From positions 7,838,501 through 7,902,500 of the forward strand of contig NC_135365.1 of the NCBI RefSeq assembly GCF_051622035.1: a DNA stretch of 64,000 bases, in the 5' to 3' direction. This document shows, piece by piece, positions 50,638 to 63,047 of this stretch. Position numbers and translations under genes: made by a program. The notes below the pieces were generated by a model. The model was not told where the DNA came from. It ran no database searches and saw only the letters and a program-made list of their open reading frames with translations. This DNA is from Arctopsyche grandis (lineage: Eukaryota; Arthropoda; Insecta; Trichoptera; Hydropsychidae). Each line of letters begins with the position of its first letter. Positions within the stretch are counted from its first letter, which is position 1.

Positions 50638-52556
50638 GGTACAGCAAAATGAGACCCGTTGAGCGGTTCATACCATTGTTTATTACTCGGAGAGCCACAC
50701 CGAACTGTCCGTTACATGAAATGGTACCAACCTCATAATTCATTATACTCAAGCGAGTCAACCTAATCATTCATATGTGCATTGTTCTAGGTTAGAAAAT
50801 AAAACCCCACACTCACACTAAGAGCATACCGTATAAATACCAAAATTAAAAAAAAAAGTTATGTATGTACATATGTATTGCCAGTCTTCTAATTTAATTT
50901 TAGTATCAGAATATTTACTTCCAGTCTTCTAATTTAATTTTAGTATCAGAATATTTGGAATTTTTAGTAAGCCATTATTTCGGTGCTACTTTAGAAGGGT
51001 GAAATGACTAAAAATAAAACTAGAAAGACATAGCATGCTCAGTAATAGAAATTGGCCCGGGCAAAGCTGGGTAAGGCGTCTATTAATAAATGAAATAAAT
51101 AACGGTGTACTTAAGAGACTTATCAAAAGTACGGCAAAAGTCCTGAACACGTGGCCCGTAAGGACCACAGTTATTTTTAATCAGAACTTTATCTATATCT
51201 CAGATGTTTGCACAAACTCGGAAAATTTTTGACAGAAAAATAAAATATTACCGTTCTACATATGTAGATGTGAAACATAATGTTCCTCCTAAACATACGA
51301 GAAGACACGCCAGATAAAATGAATAAACATCACAAAAAGTGTCTCAGTTTACATTTCAAAACTTGTTTCCAGACCGAATTGTAAATAAATGATAAGTTCA
51401 CCTCAGACCAGCGTTACGCATATTACCCAAGAACTTGATGAATACATTATTGAAGTTTCAGGAAAGGATTTAATCATGAGACTCCTTCGCCGACGGATAT
51501 TGTATTGTTCTTCAAAAAAAAAAAACATTATACACAATTTGCATGCAAGGAGTATTTGAATACATAAATACATACATATAGAGAGAGAGACAAACCTTTG
51601 TCTTTCTCACGTTCGCGAAGAATATAAAACAGTATACGGATGTAAAGAGCAAAAGAGTATGTAAAATCAAACGCCGAAAGTCGAACGAGATGGAAAGTGG
51701 CCCGAAGATACGTATAATAGTAAAGCAAATGCGGTTAATTGGTTATAATTGATTGAATTTTTGGGAAAGTACACTTGCGCTCCGCACAATCTGCCATTAT
51801 AATTATGTTAGTGTTACTCGCCATAATAAAATGGACAATGGTTATGCAAGTCGCTATACTATTTAAACTTTCACCGAAACAAATGCTGTCTAATACAATA
51901 ATGAAAGCAATGATAACACGAAACTATATATTACATGCATATAAAAAATTGAATTGATGTATGTATTCCAGTTCCTCGTGAGGTCCACAGACGAACCGAT
52001 TTGTCTGTGGTAAAGTTCGCTGCCAACTAAATTTGTAACAATAATATTTTGAATTATTGAAAAACCACCCATTAGTATTTTTTTAATTTCATTAGCTCAT
52101 CGTACATGTCTAGCCAAATTCTCCTGGGTACCATTTGATCCAATCGTATATGTCCATTATTTACTATTTCCAACACATTGCTCACTTCACTATGTCTACT
52201 ACTCTAGATTATACGCAAACTGGAGCGACAAGATGCAATGCAACCAAAACAGTGGAGAGACCACACATTAGCACCACATCGATGCAGATCTTAGTCATTA
52301 TGATGTAAGTACATATTAACATATCGCAACAATCTTTATGAAAATAAAAACATTTCAGACTACTAGAAAAGTGTCTACATACATATTATACATATATTGA
52401 AAGTATATAAAGTTTTGACTTAACAGAACCATACTTAACTTTTTTCATTGGATTATTCGCTATGATAAAAAGTTTTCAATATACATGAAATAACTAGAAT
52501 AATGTCTATTAAAAAGTTTTTCTCAACACATTGCCTGTGTGTATGGAGCTTTGGGG
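50638..52556. other. Gene-free stretch with small repeats
   Basis: No conserved gene. It contains the tandem duplication at 50881-50956 and a decayed Helitron-like 3' end (GGCCCGGGCAAAGCTGGGTAA) near 51053-51073. It also holds a small hairpin, CCACAGAC...GTCTGTGG, near 51984-52010. Confidence 0.45.
50881..50956. repeat. Tandem duplication of a 40-bp unit
   Basis: A unit starting CCAGTCTTCTAATTTAATTT and ending CAGAATATTT occurs twice in direct succession (50881-50920 and 50921-50956). The shared 36 bp are identical, which indicates a recent duplication. Confidence 0.95.
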
Positions 52557-52735
52557 CGCACACTGAAACGTACGGCACAGCTTGCCTAGGTAGACTCCAG
52601 CTATAATGGGCATATCTTATTTTTTCGACATGTTTCTCCTACATTTCTTCAAATCTGGGAATCACCACTATCGATCGCTAACAAACATTATCAATACAAG
52701 GATAAAATATCACCAAGAACACTCCAGGGGGTGAG
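52557..52735 (+). repeat. Dispersed repeat (CGTACGGCACAGCTTGCCTAG family), copy 2
   Basis: It has the same block order as 44213-44410: CACTGAAACGTACGGCACAG, CCTAGGTAGACTCCAGC, TTTCGACATGT and CAATACAAGGATAAAATATCA. Confidence 0.65.
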
Positions 52736-52771
52736 TTTTAACCTAGATTGCCATAGCATAGATCAGGCGTA

Positions 52772-53011
52772 CTAAGATGTGTAAAGTGCAAATCCATCTA
52801 AAATAGCCGTCAAAAAAATTATTTCGCACATTGTGATCGCGCACAAGACAATCATTGCCACGATAATCGCGAATACGGAATATGTGGCACTCGAGTTCGC
52901 GTTAGTATGATAGTTCGCGTGGTAGCTCTCGATGGATGGAATATCCGGCTGCCAGATATTTCGTGACCAAGATTTTTGTGCGGTATAATCACCGAACCAA
53001 AATAAAAACAT
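52772..53011 (-). CDS. Hypothetical small single-pass membrane protein
   Basis: A minus-strand frame starts at the ATG at 53011 (MFLFWFGDYTAQKSW...) and runs 79 codons to TAG at 52772. The frame is open further upstream, but that part overlaps a dispersed repeat. There is a polar first half with WQPDIPSIESYHANYHTN, then about 27 hydrophobic residues (YSVFAIIVAMIVLCAIT...FLTAIL) that would span a membrane, and a short tail, DGFALYTS. Third codon positions look richer in G/C than the AT-rich surroundings, which favours a real coding sequence. It could also be the last exon of a larger membrane protein. I recognise no family. Confidence 0.35.
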   Translation of the reverse strand: MFLFWFGDYTAQKSWSRNIWQPDIPSIESYHANYHTNANSSATYSVFAIIVAMIVLCAITMCEIIFLTAILDGFALYTS

Positions 53012-53479
53012 GTGTATTTGCACCCTTATATGTAGAGGTACCGTGCAAAAAAAGAAGAACCTTTTTTTACACTCTAGCTTAGTAAATAGGCCCAAAACGC
53101 CCTGATTCCTGGAAAAAGCACGCTTCCCGTTCGCCCTTTACTTAAATGACTTTTATCGAATCTTTGATTATGTTTATAATGCCCCCTCTTGGCGGTGGTC
53201 GAGTTAAGACAAATAAAACGCCGCCATGAATTCCATACATGCACTATCAGCGTGCAATAGACAGCACGCACCACCTAAATATCACCACCAGGATCAAATA
53301 CAACACGTCTTCGGATATGAGCATGCTCCTAAAAACCACGGAAAAAACATAGCTGTTAGAGTATAGCATAGGTAGAATATTGTCAGTATAAAAAATTGAA
53401 ATGAAGAATGATTCAAGTTCAGTCCCACATTTACGCCTTCAAATTAAGTCGTATAAGCACCGGTGCTCTCTGATGATGG

Positions 53480-53730
53480 CGCTTAAACTGCCTTCACCCT
53501 AATGAGCAATCATTAGCAATTAATTGTTTGCCACTAATTATACCGTATTTATGAAATGTGGTCGTCGGTTATATTTATTGCTTGTGCCAGTGTGCACGTA
53601 AGCCACTTTTAATATCCTCGGGCGATCTCCGGGACGTGTCAAACGAGGGTTGGCCGTCCCTGGATTATGCAAATGGTCCATGATTAATTTCCTGGACTTG
53701 CCTTCGTCAGGTATTTGCCGAAATTTTAGA
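53480..53730. promoter_or_regulatory. Possible enhancer: homeodomain and POU-octamer cluster
   Basis: In about 250 bp there are several TAAT-core sites (CTAATGAG, CATTAGCAATTAATTG, CACTAATTATA, TGATTAATTT) and one perfect octamer, ATGCAAAT, at 53667-53674. GC content is higher than in the surroundings and no repeat match was seen. This density fits a developmental enhancer; the sites are seen, the role is inferred. Confidence 0.35.
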
Positions 53731-54295
53731 TTCGGGAACCGCAATTTGTACGACAGGTGCGTATAAAGTCATATATGTATACCCAGAATATACACAGACA
53801 CGACTTATCTCAGAATTGAGGCACGTACAGTCGGTGCAGTAGTAGGACCCGGAAGATATAAAATATTTTGATAATTGTTAGACTTGATATGTATTAAATT
53901 ATTGATGAATGACGACGTGACGACCCTACCCAAATGAGTGAAGTTTAGAAGAATATATGTAGACGTTTTAAAACAACGAAATAATGTACGAGAAAGGTTA
54001 GGATTCGAATGTGTATTATACCAGACAACTGAACACACGACTGTTGAGCACAGCGAAAAAGTGAAATTTTGATTATTGCATACAATTTACGCAGCGTAAA
54101 GCCGAAATCATTCGTGTATACTGTATAGTAACAGCTAAAGCAAACTCACTTGAAAAACATTTTAGAAAATGAATCAAGACTAAAAAATATTGATTCTGAA
54201 GCTAACAAATGATGTTACTGCAGCTGCAAGCTGACAAATGTTACTGCAACAACAATGCATTGGTTTTAGGTCACACACTCATTTTTCGGGGTGTG

Positions 54296-54705
54296 TAACT
54301 AATAAGTACCGGACCCAGAAGGTGCCGCGTATTGTTCAAAGGTTGTAAATGCATTGTTAAAGGTTTCCCGAACCTTTTTTACAAAGGATTTACAACAATG
54401 GATAGCACTGTGACTATCCTACCTCTACTAATAAGTAGTGCCCATTGCGCGCCGTTTATTGTTCAATTGTTGTAAATGCTTTGTTAAAGGTTCCCCCAGC
54501 CATTTTTTTTTACTCTAGCTTTGTAAATAAAGCCAAACCGCCCCGATTCCTGGAAAATGGTCTCTATCCATAGTCTACTAATAAGTAGAGGTAGGATAGT
54601 TACAGTGCTATCAATTGTTCGGTAAACCTTTAACAATGCATTTACAACCTTTGAACAATACACGGCCCCCTCAGGCTCCGGTGACTACTAATTAGGGACG
54701 TATAC
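54296..54705. mobile_element. Nested palindromic MITE, TTGTTCAA...TTGTAAATGC family
   Basis: The outer arms GCCGCGTATTGTTCAAAGG, then TTGTAAATGCATTG (from about 54321) pair with CAATGCATTTACAACC, then TTTGAACAATACACGG (to about 54670). The tips ACTAATAAGTACCGGACCC are also inverted at the right. Inside, GATAGCACTGTGACTATCC pairs with GGATAGTTACAGTGCTATC, and a further partial unit (CTCTAGCTTTGTAAATAAAG...GATTCCTGGAAAA) also occurs at about 53062-53113. Layers of one family have inserted into one another. Confidence 0.75.
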
Positions 54706-57700
54706 TCATTAGGGCAATGACAAATAGCAATGCATGTTCCAACAGGGTTGAATGCAAAAGAGTAAAAGATAAAGGTTTTCTACGAATTTAATAATAGCCA
54801 ATAGACCTCAAAAGCAGATTGCCCTAATCACTCTCCACTGTCTAGTAATTAGGAACCGCTGCAGCGGTACAAGTTTTAAATTTATGTGAGTCCGATTTAC
54901 CTATTATATTTTTATTTATTAATGTTTAGATATAGACTACTCTTCAGCGTAATTGTAATATAAAACTAAACCATTTCATCAGTGTTAAAAAGCAAGAGAG
55001 CAAAAAAGCTTTTGACATTTTTTTTAAGAAATTAACAATAGTGAGAGTGACCTAACGACCACCTTATCTCTGTTTATGTTTTCAACTAGGAATAAATAAT
55101 TATCAATAAAATCTGATATTAAGCCCATAAGATCAGATTTTATTAATAATTATTTATTTTTATATCTACTGGCGAAATTCGAATGATTTATCATCAAATT
55201 AAAATCAACCGTCTAATGTAAAAGATATTATCTGTAATTTAGATTCTGTACCATTATTTTTACAAAATATTAGAATAATTGTATAACTACCATCATCATC
55301 ATCACCATCACCATTCGGCATCAACACTGGATGAACTCCTCTCCATTCGTCTCTGTTGTGAGCAACTCATTCAAGTGATACTATGGGAAGAAAGTATAAA
55401 AATTTCACATCGAATTCGATACAAGATGTTACTCAATTTATAAAATATGAAGCAATCCGCTTCATACTTTTGAAAAATCAACAAACACATCGACTTCGGT
55501 CGTTTTAAAAGTGAGCGCACCAACTAATTTATTACCTAACGGATCCGCCCCATTGTGTCCATTTTGAATCCAAGCTGATACGTTATCTCGTGTCAGGGAG
55601 ATTACGATTGGAAATTGTTCGGCATAATAAAAATAATTCGCGCGAAAAATATTTGAGATTTACAGCAGTTTTATTAAAGTGATTGACGTTTCGACAAGAT
55701 ATTACGCAAAATTGCGTATCACTATCATAACCGACATACCGAATCGTCAAAACGACTAAATATGACCGACACAACAAAGACAGGAAAGAGGCTGAGCCTC
55801 GTGCAAATGAGCACTTTGCCGAGGATGCGCAAAAAAAAACAAATACATGATCGGAATTTAGGAAACGCGTGGAATGTATAATTAGCCCAAGTTACTAAAC
55901 GATAAGGATATAGAAGAATATTGCAACAATTTCGTGATAAACTGCAATGTTTGCCGAAAACAATTGGCTGGGGCACAATTCCTTGAGAAGTATCCAGAAT
56001 ATGGAATTGCATTACTGGTTCACCGATAAATCACCAAAATTTCGTCATTGGTAAGTTGGAAAATTTACATTTCGCGAATTAAGTACAGGCATAATACTGC
56101 ATAAAAAATCGATGAAAATAGCTTATTTTGGACTAGGTAATCTGGATTTTTTTTTATTTTCAGTGTTAAATGTCCAAAATGACTAAAATTATGAACGGGA
56201 TGAATAATATCAACTTGCTGACCAGCGTCAACTTTAGACATGATAAAATTTGTAAAGCAGGCGATATAAGTATGTAGTAGTGGAACGACATGGTGAAAAG
56301 CCATGTTGCTTATCACACAACAGTCTTTTGAACTGCACAAGAATCAAACGGTGAAGGATATCAAAAATTTCGGTAATTATGTATGATGATACAATAATAA
56401 TAATTAATTAATCAATTGAAAGTCGATTTATGGCGGTCGGTGAAATAGCTCCATCTACCGTACATACAGAGATGAGCCGAAATTAAATGAGAAGAAAAGA
56501 GAAGCAGCAACAAACAATTTGACGATATAAATACACGACGACGTAGGGAGGCCGCTCTCATCTTGAAAATGACTTCAAGGTGAGGCACGTGCCCTTCTAC
56601 AAACCTCTGTAATAAATGCGATCAGCCGGTTGTTTCAGTTATGATTATTAATTATTACGAATGCATTTATGTATATGATACTAGTCACCTGAAGTTTATT
56701 CCTAATTATTTACAGTTCAATTCTGGTCGTTTTTAGGAAAAGTAACCACATACAGTTATCAAATCCACGGTTTTTCTCATTTGCTGGTAAAAAATCCGGT
56801 AATAGAAGAAATTATTTTCCGTATACCGGTAAATTGCAATCCCTAATACAGAACATTCATTCGAGATTTTTTCTCACTATTAGAATCAAACTCAAACTCG
56901 ACCCATGCATACAAAATAATCCAATCGACGATATCTCAGGTCGAATAAGTTAGTGCTACACAACTAAGCAAATAAACTTTGAAAAGGACCGCAACTTACT
57001 AATTCACAAGTCTTCCAAAATGAACCCAAAACACCTGGTCTAAAAACCAGTTCCTCAAGCAAGTATATGAAAATCCAGGTTTGTTTGTCAATAGTATTAA
57101 CGTGACACTAAAGGCTACCACTTACATCTGTGCTTGTTTGCTTACAAGAGAAACAGAAAAGTGCAGAAATAGAACAGACGAAATAACGACGTCTAATTGA
57201 ACAGGGATAGAGGATCGTAATGACCGTCATTTTCGACATGATCGAATCGGATCGAATAGAAATTCGTCAATTTGCAACAATATCGACGCCACTCTTGCGT
57301 CTAATTGCACTCGCTTAGGTGGAATTGACATACATAATTGCATTCGGTGCAATGTCAGTGTGTGCGCAATAAACGCGTCGTCATAAATAACATTTTCGAA
57401 TAATTACAATAGCACAATTGCCGCGGATGTCCAACGAAGCAGACAATGACATCCTGAGAGTAGCAGGATGACACGCAACGATACATTGCCCTTGTGTGAT
57501 ACTAATATCACGTATTATATTATAAAAATTTTAAAATATCAATCATACATACTTTATATGTATATATATATATACTGAAACTGTCCGATGGATCAATATT
57601 ATACCGGATAGAGACAAACTCACTATCAACTTCTGGGTCTCGTAGAAAATCTGAAAGCGATCCTTGAAATATCGCCCCTCAAAATGTCTACTTAAAACAG

Positions 57701-59039
57701 TGCTTTAGGTCAATGCTTCTATCCTAAATGTGCAAATTTTAACCACTTACATTATATATGGATGTTTTATAAAAGGGATCCAACCCACTTTTTTAACCAG
57801 ATATTTTTGAACCAGGTTAATATAGATATGTATAGTAGAGAGCTGAATCAGTGTTGGATCTTTTTAGTAAAACATCGAGAAAAAAGCAAAACAAAAGGTA
57901 TATATGTACATATGTATGTACGTATGTCAGCGGGATTGCTCCGAGAATTGATATATTAGACATACTTTAGTAAAACTACCTCATTCCATTGGCTTATTAC
58001 TAGAATGCGTGCGATTTTCTATATGAGCAGACCAATATATTCAATGCAAATAATATTGGATGAATCAATTCAAGATTGACTACTCATCAAATAATTTGCT
58101 CTTCCTTTCACTCAGCTGTATCTATGTACGTACATATGCAGTAGAGGAGATAAGTATAACTTTCCCACTACTTGTTTACATAGCAGAGTATTACGGTGAA
58201 TAAGCAAAACTTATAACAATCTGGCTTGATTGAGAAGTACGTAAAAACAAAATTACAATAGCAACAAATTTGTTCTCCTACTCTTTCAGAGGAAGACTAA
58301 TTGTCTAAAAAGACACATTTTAAAATCATCGAAAAACATGGTGATCAGGTAAGCAGAAATAGTACTAAATAGAATCATCACGATTATTCGAAACGGAAAA
58401 GCGAAGCTGCAGTTTTTTTATTTTGCTAGCTGAACAAAAGAAATAGAAGAGGTGGGAAGGGGAGGCACGACACTGAAGAAAACACCTTTTACCATATTTG
58501 CCTCCCGAAAGTCCCTCTCCCTACAGATTCTTCCACACAATGCTCTCACCAGTTCGCATTCGCTCTCGTTTGCCATTCATTCGTTGCAAAATAAGAAAAA
58601 AACGCAAAAAAGGGAAGCGAGCGAATGAAGAAAGTATTCTGGGGTGAATTTAGTATTTTATTAGGAAAGTTCCAATGGGAATATCAATAATCTTACATCT
58701 GGCGACTCGACACGAAACCAATCAAAATTTAAAAATAAAAACAAAATAATAAATTACACATAATATATTGTTGTAAGTACTTGGCTCAGACCAGAGTATA
58801 GTTTCTTAGTGACACTATTTCGCTCAAATTATTTAGTGAAATATCTCCTTCTCGTTTGCTGGAGCTTGAGCCATTTTTACTAACCTCTGCTTGTTAAGCA
58901 ATAGCTTGTACATTTTTTTTTAAATTTAATAGTTCGGAAAGGCGGCATTGCCGATGGACCCAATTATATATATTTTCCCATTATGCCATTTTCGAGTTGT
59001 CTCTGAGCGACATCTATTGTATTAATTATAAATTTGAAA
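54706..59039. other. Gene-free stretch with repeat fragments
   Basis: No conserved coding region. It includes an RTE-type 3' tail at 55284-55375 and an inverted AATAAATAATTATCAATAAA / TTTATTAATAATTATTTATT pair near 55090-55160. It also holds the inverted copy of the 38260 repeat at about 56700-56850. The segment 57220-57480 has SOX-like ACAAT and homeodomain-like sites but nothing decisive. Confidence 0.4.
55284..55375 (-). mobile_element. RTE-like LINE 3' tail
   Basis: ACCATCATCATCATCACC is followed by ACCATTCGGCATCAACACTG, GATGAACTCC and TGTTGTGAGCAACTC. This resembles the 3' end found at 370-470, including the TGATGA tail on the minus strand. Only about 90 bp remain. Confidence 0.55.
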
Positions 59040-59320
59040 TCATATTCAAATAGTGATGACAAATTGGGTAGGATGGTTATTATTATTTGATAACAATGAT
59101 ATCAGTGATACAACAATGTTGTATCAATGATATCAGATAAATTACACATAATATGTTGTGTAATTTATCTGATATCGGCAAATTCTGGTAGGAAACGATC
59201 GACTTGGAGTCACAAATATCCGATTCTGAACAGCAGCACTACAGAAATACTCGGAATAAATGCTTTTCAAGTGGTGGTTAGCATTAACGCAACCACCAAG
59301 CTATTCTGCCGTATCACTTT
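59040..59320 (-). repeat. tRNA-derived SINE copy with a small hairpin insertion
   Basis: On the minus strand AGCTTGGTGGTTGCG matches the A-box region of the 4943 copy. ATTCCGAGTATTTCTGTAG and ACTCCAAGTCGATCGTTTCC follow, and the 3' part ATCCTACCCAATTTGTCATC ends the element. A 48-bp perfect hairpin (59129-59176) interrupts the body. Confidence 0.7.
59129..59176. repeat. Perfect 20-bp-arm hairpin
   Basis: GATATCAGATAAATTACACA (59129-59148) and its exact reverse complement (59157-59176) flank an 8-nt loop. Confidence 0.95.
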
Positions 59321-60689
59321 CTTTGAGACAATTTTTACTACTTGTTTGATAAGGAATAGTCCAATAGTCCTCGGTTTTCAAAATGGGTTGCAGTTAGGTT
59401 AGTCCTAAAATGATAGTTATCATAAGTATAACGTATTTATATAAACTCCTTTCAATTTTTTTTAATCATCTACAGCAGTGAATTATTAAGATAAAGCTAC
59501 TTTCCAGTATAAAGATTTGCATTACCATCTACAGGTAAGAAAAAATAAGGTACTAAAAAAGCAAGTGATACCAATGAACAACAACAGTAAAATAAAATCA
59601 CGAATTCTGACTCGATACAACTAATTTGAATGCTGATAATATTCAAATCTTACCGACAGATAACAATTATAATAAAATGTAAATACAGTCCAAACAAGTT
59701 ATAAAATAGTGAGCAAATCTTTAAAGATTGAGTGTAAATATACAAAAATAGACAGAAGCACGCCTAAATTTCACACAATGATAAAATCTGACCGTTGCAA
59801 ACAATGATTTGATACAAATCACAAAAACCCAATAAATGCAATCAAATAAAAGATCTCCCCGATATAAGATTGTATCACAGATAAACTTGAGAATTATTGA
59901 AAAGGTGGTACTTGTCACATACGTCGGAAATGATTAATAATTAGCGAGGATTTGCGATAATTTGATTTATTGATTTTTTATTCTTCGTATTTTTTAACAG
60001 GCATAACTACATAGTATCAATATGAAAACAGGAGAGGTTTGTGAAAATACAACTTAATATGTTATAACTTACATATTATGTAAGTTATGATAAGGAAAGA
60101 CATAATCGTATAATCATTCATTTGAAACTTCTTTCAGTATCTCAAAACACATTTATGACTAGTCTTTGGCGTTGGTTGGGTGCTTTTCAAAAAACAATAG
60201 ACCGTTCTATTAGTTTACAAAGCATGGTCGACAATAGTAAACCACATTTTGAGCAAAAAACACCGTCCCAACGCCGATATTTGTTTATGGCATTATACAT
60301 ACATTTATTATTATGTATGTTATTTTATTATTGTAGAAAATTACATATTGTCGCCATTTCTATTTCTATCGCACATCCTTCGTGGCAGGTATGCGAGCAA
60401 GATGCAATTATAACTGATTTCGCAAGATATATGCTTGCTTTAAATCTATTTCTAGTCAATAATGGACATACAGAAATAGTGAGACAGGTAATATACCTTA
60501 TTTAAGTTAGCTTGACAGTGGTTAAATTTTAGATCTCGACCCTGTTGGCCGACGTAGTAACTAACATTCGTAATTCCCATTAGTTAGAACATTTTTATCA
60601 TATTTACCATGAGACCATTACTGGCTTTGCCCCAAGGCGACACCTATGGCAAAATTAGTACATATGCACTTTTATATAAATTTATAACA
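59321..60689. other. Gene-free stretch
   Basis: A 127-codon plus-strand frame at 60122-60505 starts in a dispersed repeat and shows no known protein. A small palindrome, ATAACTTACATA / TATGTAAGTTAT, sits near 60064-60088. Confidence 0.4.
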
Positions 60690-60860
60690 TTATTATTATA
60701 AATTTTAAATAACGTTCAAATAATGGTGACAAATGAGGATAGGCTGCCAATTTGCTTGGAACGGTTTTAACAATGAAATCAGATTGAATTTGCAGAATAT
60801 TAAAGGAAACGATCAACCTAGAGTCACATATATTCGGTAAACGGGTTACATCCCAAATCG
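60690..60860 (-). repeat. SINE body fragment
   Basis: On the minus strand it reads ACTCTAGGTTGATCGTTTCC, then AAACCGTTCCAAGCAAATTGG and TTGTCACCATTATTTGAACG. This matches the bodies of the 4690 and 59040 copies, and the tRNA-like head is missing. Confidence 0.6.
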
Positions 60861-63047
60861 CTACCAGGATAACCGCCGCTCTGAAAATCGCTCGCGCGGG
60901 CCTCCTGTCGCACAAGAAAATTGCAGTACAGAAAACTGTCCAAATATTGTTCAGCAAATGCTTTTTATTTTATAGATATTTACATTGATAAAATAAGTGT
61001 TTGACAGTTTGAAAAAAAGTAACGAAATATCATTTTGTACCATTAAACCTTGCTTAGACCGTTACTTCAAGCAAAAAAATTATTCATTTAAAATACAATA
61101 TATGTATAACACATACATATGTAAGTCATCGGACGATACACCGATAATGAGCTGAGAAAGCAAAAGTGAACCGCACTCGTTCCAATTTCGACAGAAGAAA
61201 AAGAAAACAATCTACTCTTTTAACAGAACGAAACACATTCTACAGACAGAAGTAAAAATAAAAAGTTTCGATTTTCGACTCTCTCAATAATACAAAAAAA
61301 AACTACACTACACAGCATATGGCGTAATTAAAACGCTAATGGCGTTTATTACAGACACACACACTATAAATACTCGATATACGAACTAATGGGGGGCGGC
61401 GACTCCCCCAAGATGAGATACGAGCGTAATAAAAAAATAATAAACGTATGTATTAGCATATGCGGATTGAAGTAACGAGACGCGAGAGTAATCGGCGACG
61501 ACCAATCCTCGGTTTGGCCGCGCCGGAGGCTGCTTTCTCCACGTGTTGCCACAGATAAGTGGGCACGAATGGTGTGGGCGAAATTAGCCCCGGTCGTGGA
61601 GACAAAACATTGTCGCGAGCAAATGTGCTCTGCAAAAAGTTCTGGATGGCACTTATCACCAATTGGGTGGATTAAGTAAATTTCAGCTCTTGTCTAAACG
61701 GATTTGGCAAGTCTGATCAGGTCTGGCTCGGTGGCTACCAATCGTTGAGGACTTGGTAGACTCGAGTGCTTGAATTTATAATGAATATGACTTTACTATG
61801 GCACTCGCCACATTAACGACTGAATGCAATGCAGATTTTCACTTGTAAAAACTATGATTTTTCCCTATTTTAAATGTTTTACAACAGATTGATAGGGAAA
61901 TGACAGTGAAAGATACCGGTGAGACATTAGTTCCATATTTCGATGTTCACGTGCACTGCGACTGACTTGGCCCAGTCGACCCCCTATGGCGACTTCATAG
62001 TGGAAGTCCATGGATATCCGAATCCATGAATATATATTTTATTTATTAATCTGTGATAGGATAACGTGTAAATTCGTCACGACACTTTTTATTGAATTTT
62101 GGATTACTTTTTTTGTAAAAAATAACGTTTTTATATGCTGCCATAAAATAACAATAGACACAAAGCTCTACCTTACAAAGCAAGAGAGCAAAAAAATGTT
62201 TGACAATAGTAAACCATGTTTTGTTCGTAAAAGTATTTCATAAAAGGCCGCCGATTTCTGGTAACCAAATAACCAAAGATCTCTTGCTTTGGACACTAAT
62301 GGAGCGGTCTATTGTTATTTGAAAATAATACGCGCAAAGCCAATCTCTAGTAATGTATTTAGTCACCGAATTTTTCATAGTCAAATGAAAGTGAACCTAT
62401 CAACTGTCTAACGAATTGGATTTAACAGTCATTGCGACCACCTCAGATGATCCCATACAAGGCATCAAGTACATTTTGAACACTATCCTTTCTTATGACT
62501 CCTACCCATCACGAGGCAACTAAAAACAACCGAACAAAAACTTCTCCCAGGACAAACTCTAAGCTCTGAAGATATTCACCAACGCTAAGCAGATATATGT
62601 AAATATACAAACAATAGTTCTGAGAAACCATCATAAGCGTAGATCCACAAACGGCTATCGCAAAGATCGAGAAGATAGCACACAGCCTCGAGGCGAACAC
62701 GTTCGACACGTGGAGACAAAGTGCACACGTATGGAGTGCAATGAAACCGAATGCACCTTCTTTTTTATATTATTTATATGTATATCTCGTTTTGTTAAAA
62801 GGACTATATCCAACACGCAAAGGGAGACAGAGAGACGTTTTGCGTGGGAGTCCCACACCGCAATCGGAACCGGTGTATGCACAACTGCACATGCACTATG
62901 CGAAAACTGCAAATGCGGCCTGACTGATATTGCCTGGAAATAATTGCAATAAACATCGTCCCAGAAGTGGTGTAAAATTTACATAAGTAAAATACTCCGT
63001 GTGGACCTCGTCCTATTTATGTACAACACTCTCAGAATTGATTATGA
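60861..63047. other. Gene-free stretch with one GC-rich patch
   Basis: No conserved gene. The patch at about 61380-61680 is much less AT-rich than its surroundings and holds an E-box (CACGTG) and two GATA cores (CAGATAAG, CTTATCA), so it may be regulatory. A copy of a dispersed repeat (AAGCAAGAGAGCAAAAAA, then GACAATAGTAAACCA) is at about 62150-62340. Confidence 0.4.

Noticed and set aside
60122-60505. 127-codon frame
   Set aside because: It begins inside a dispersed repeat (AATAGACCGTTC, GACAATAGTAAACCA) and has no family features.
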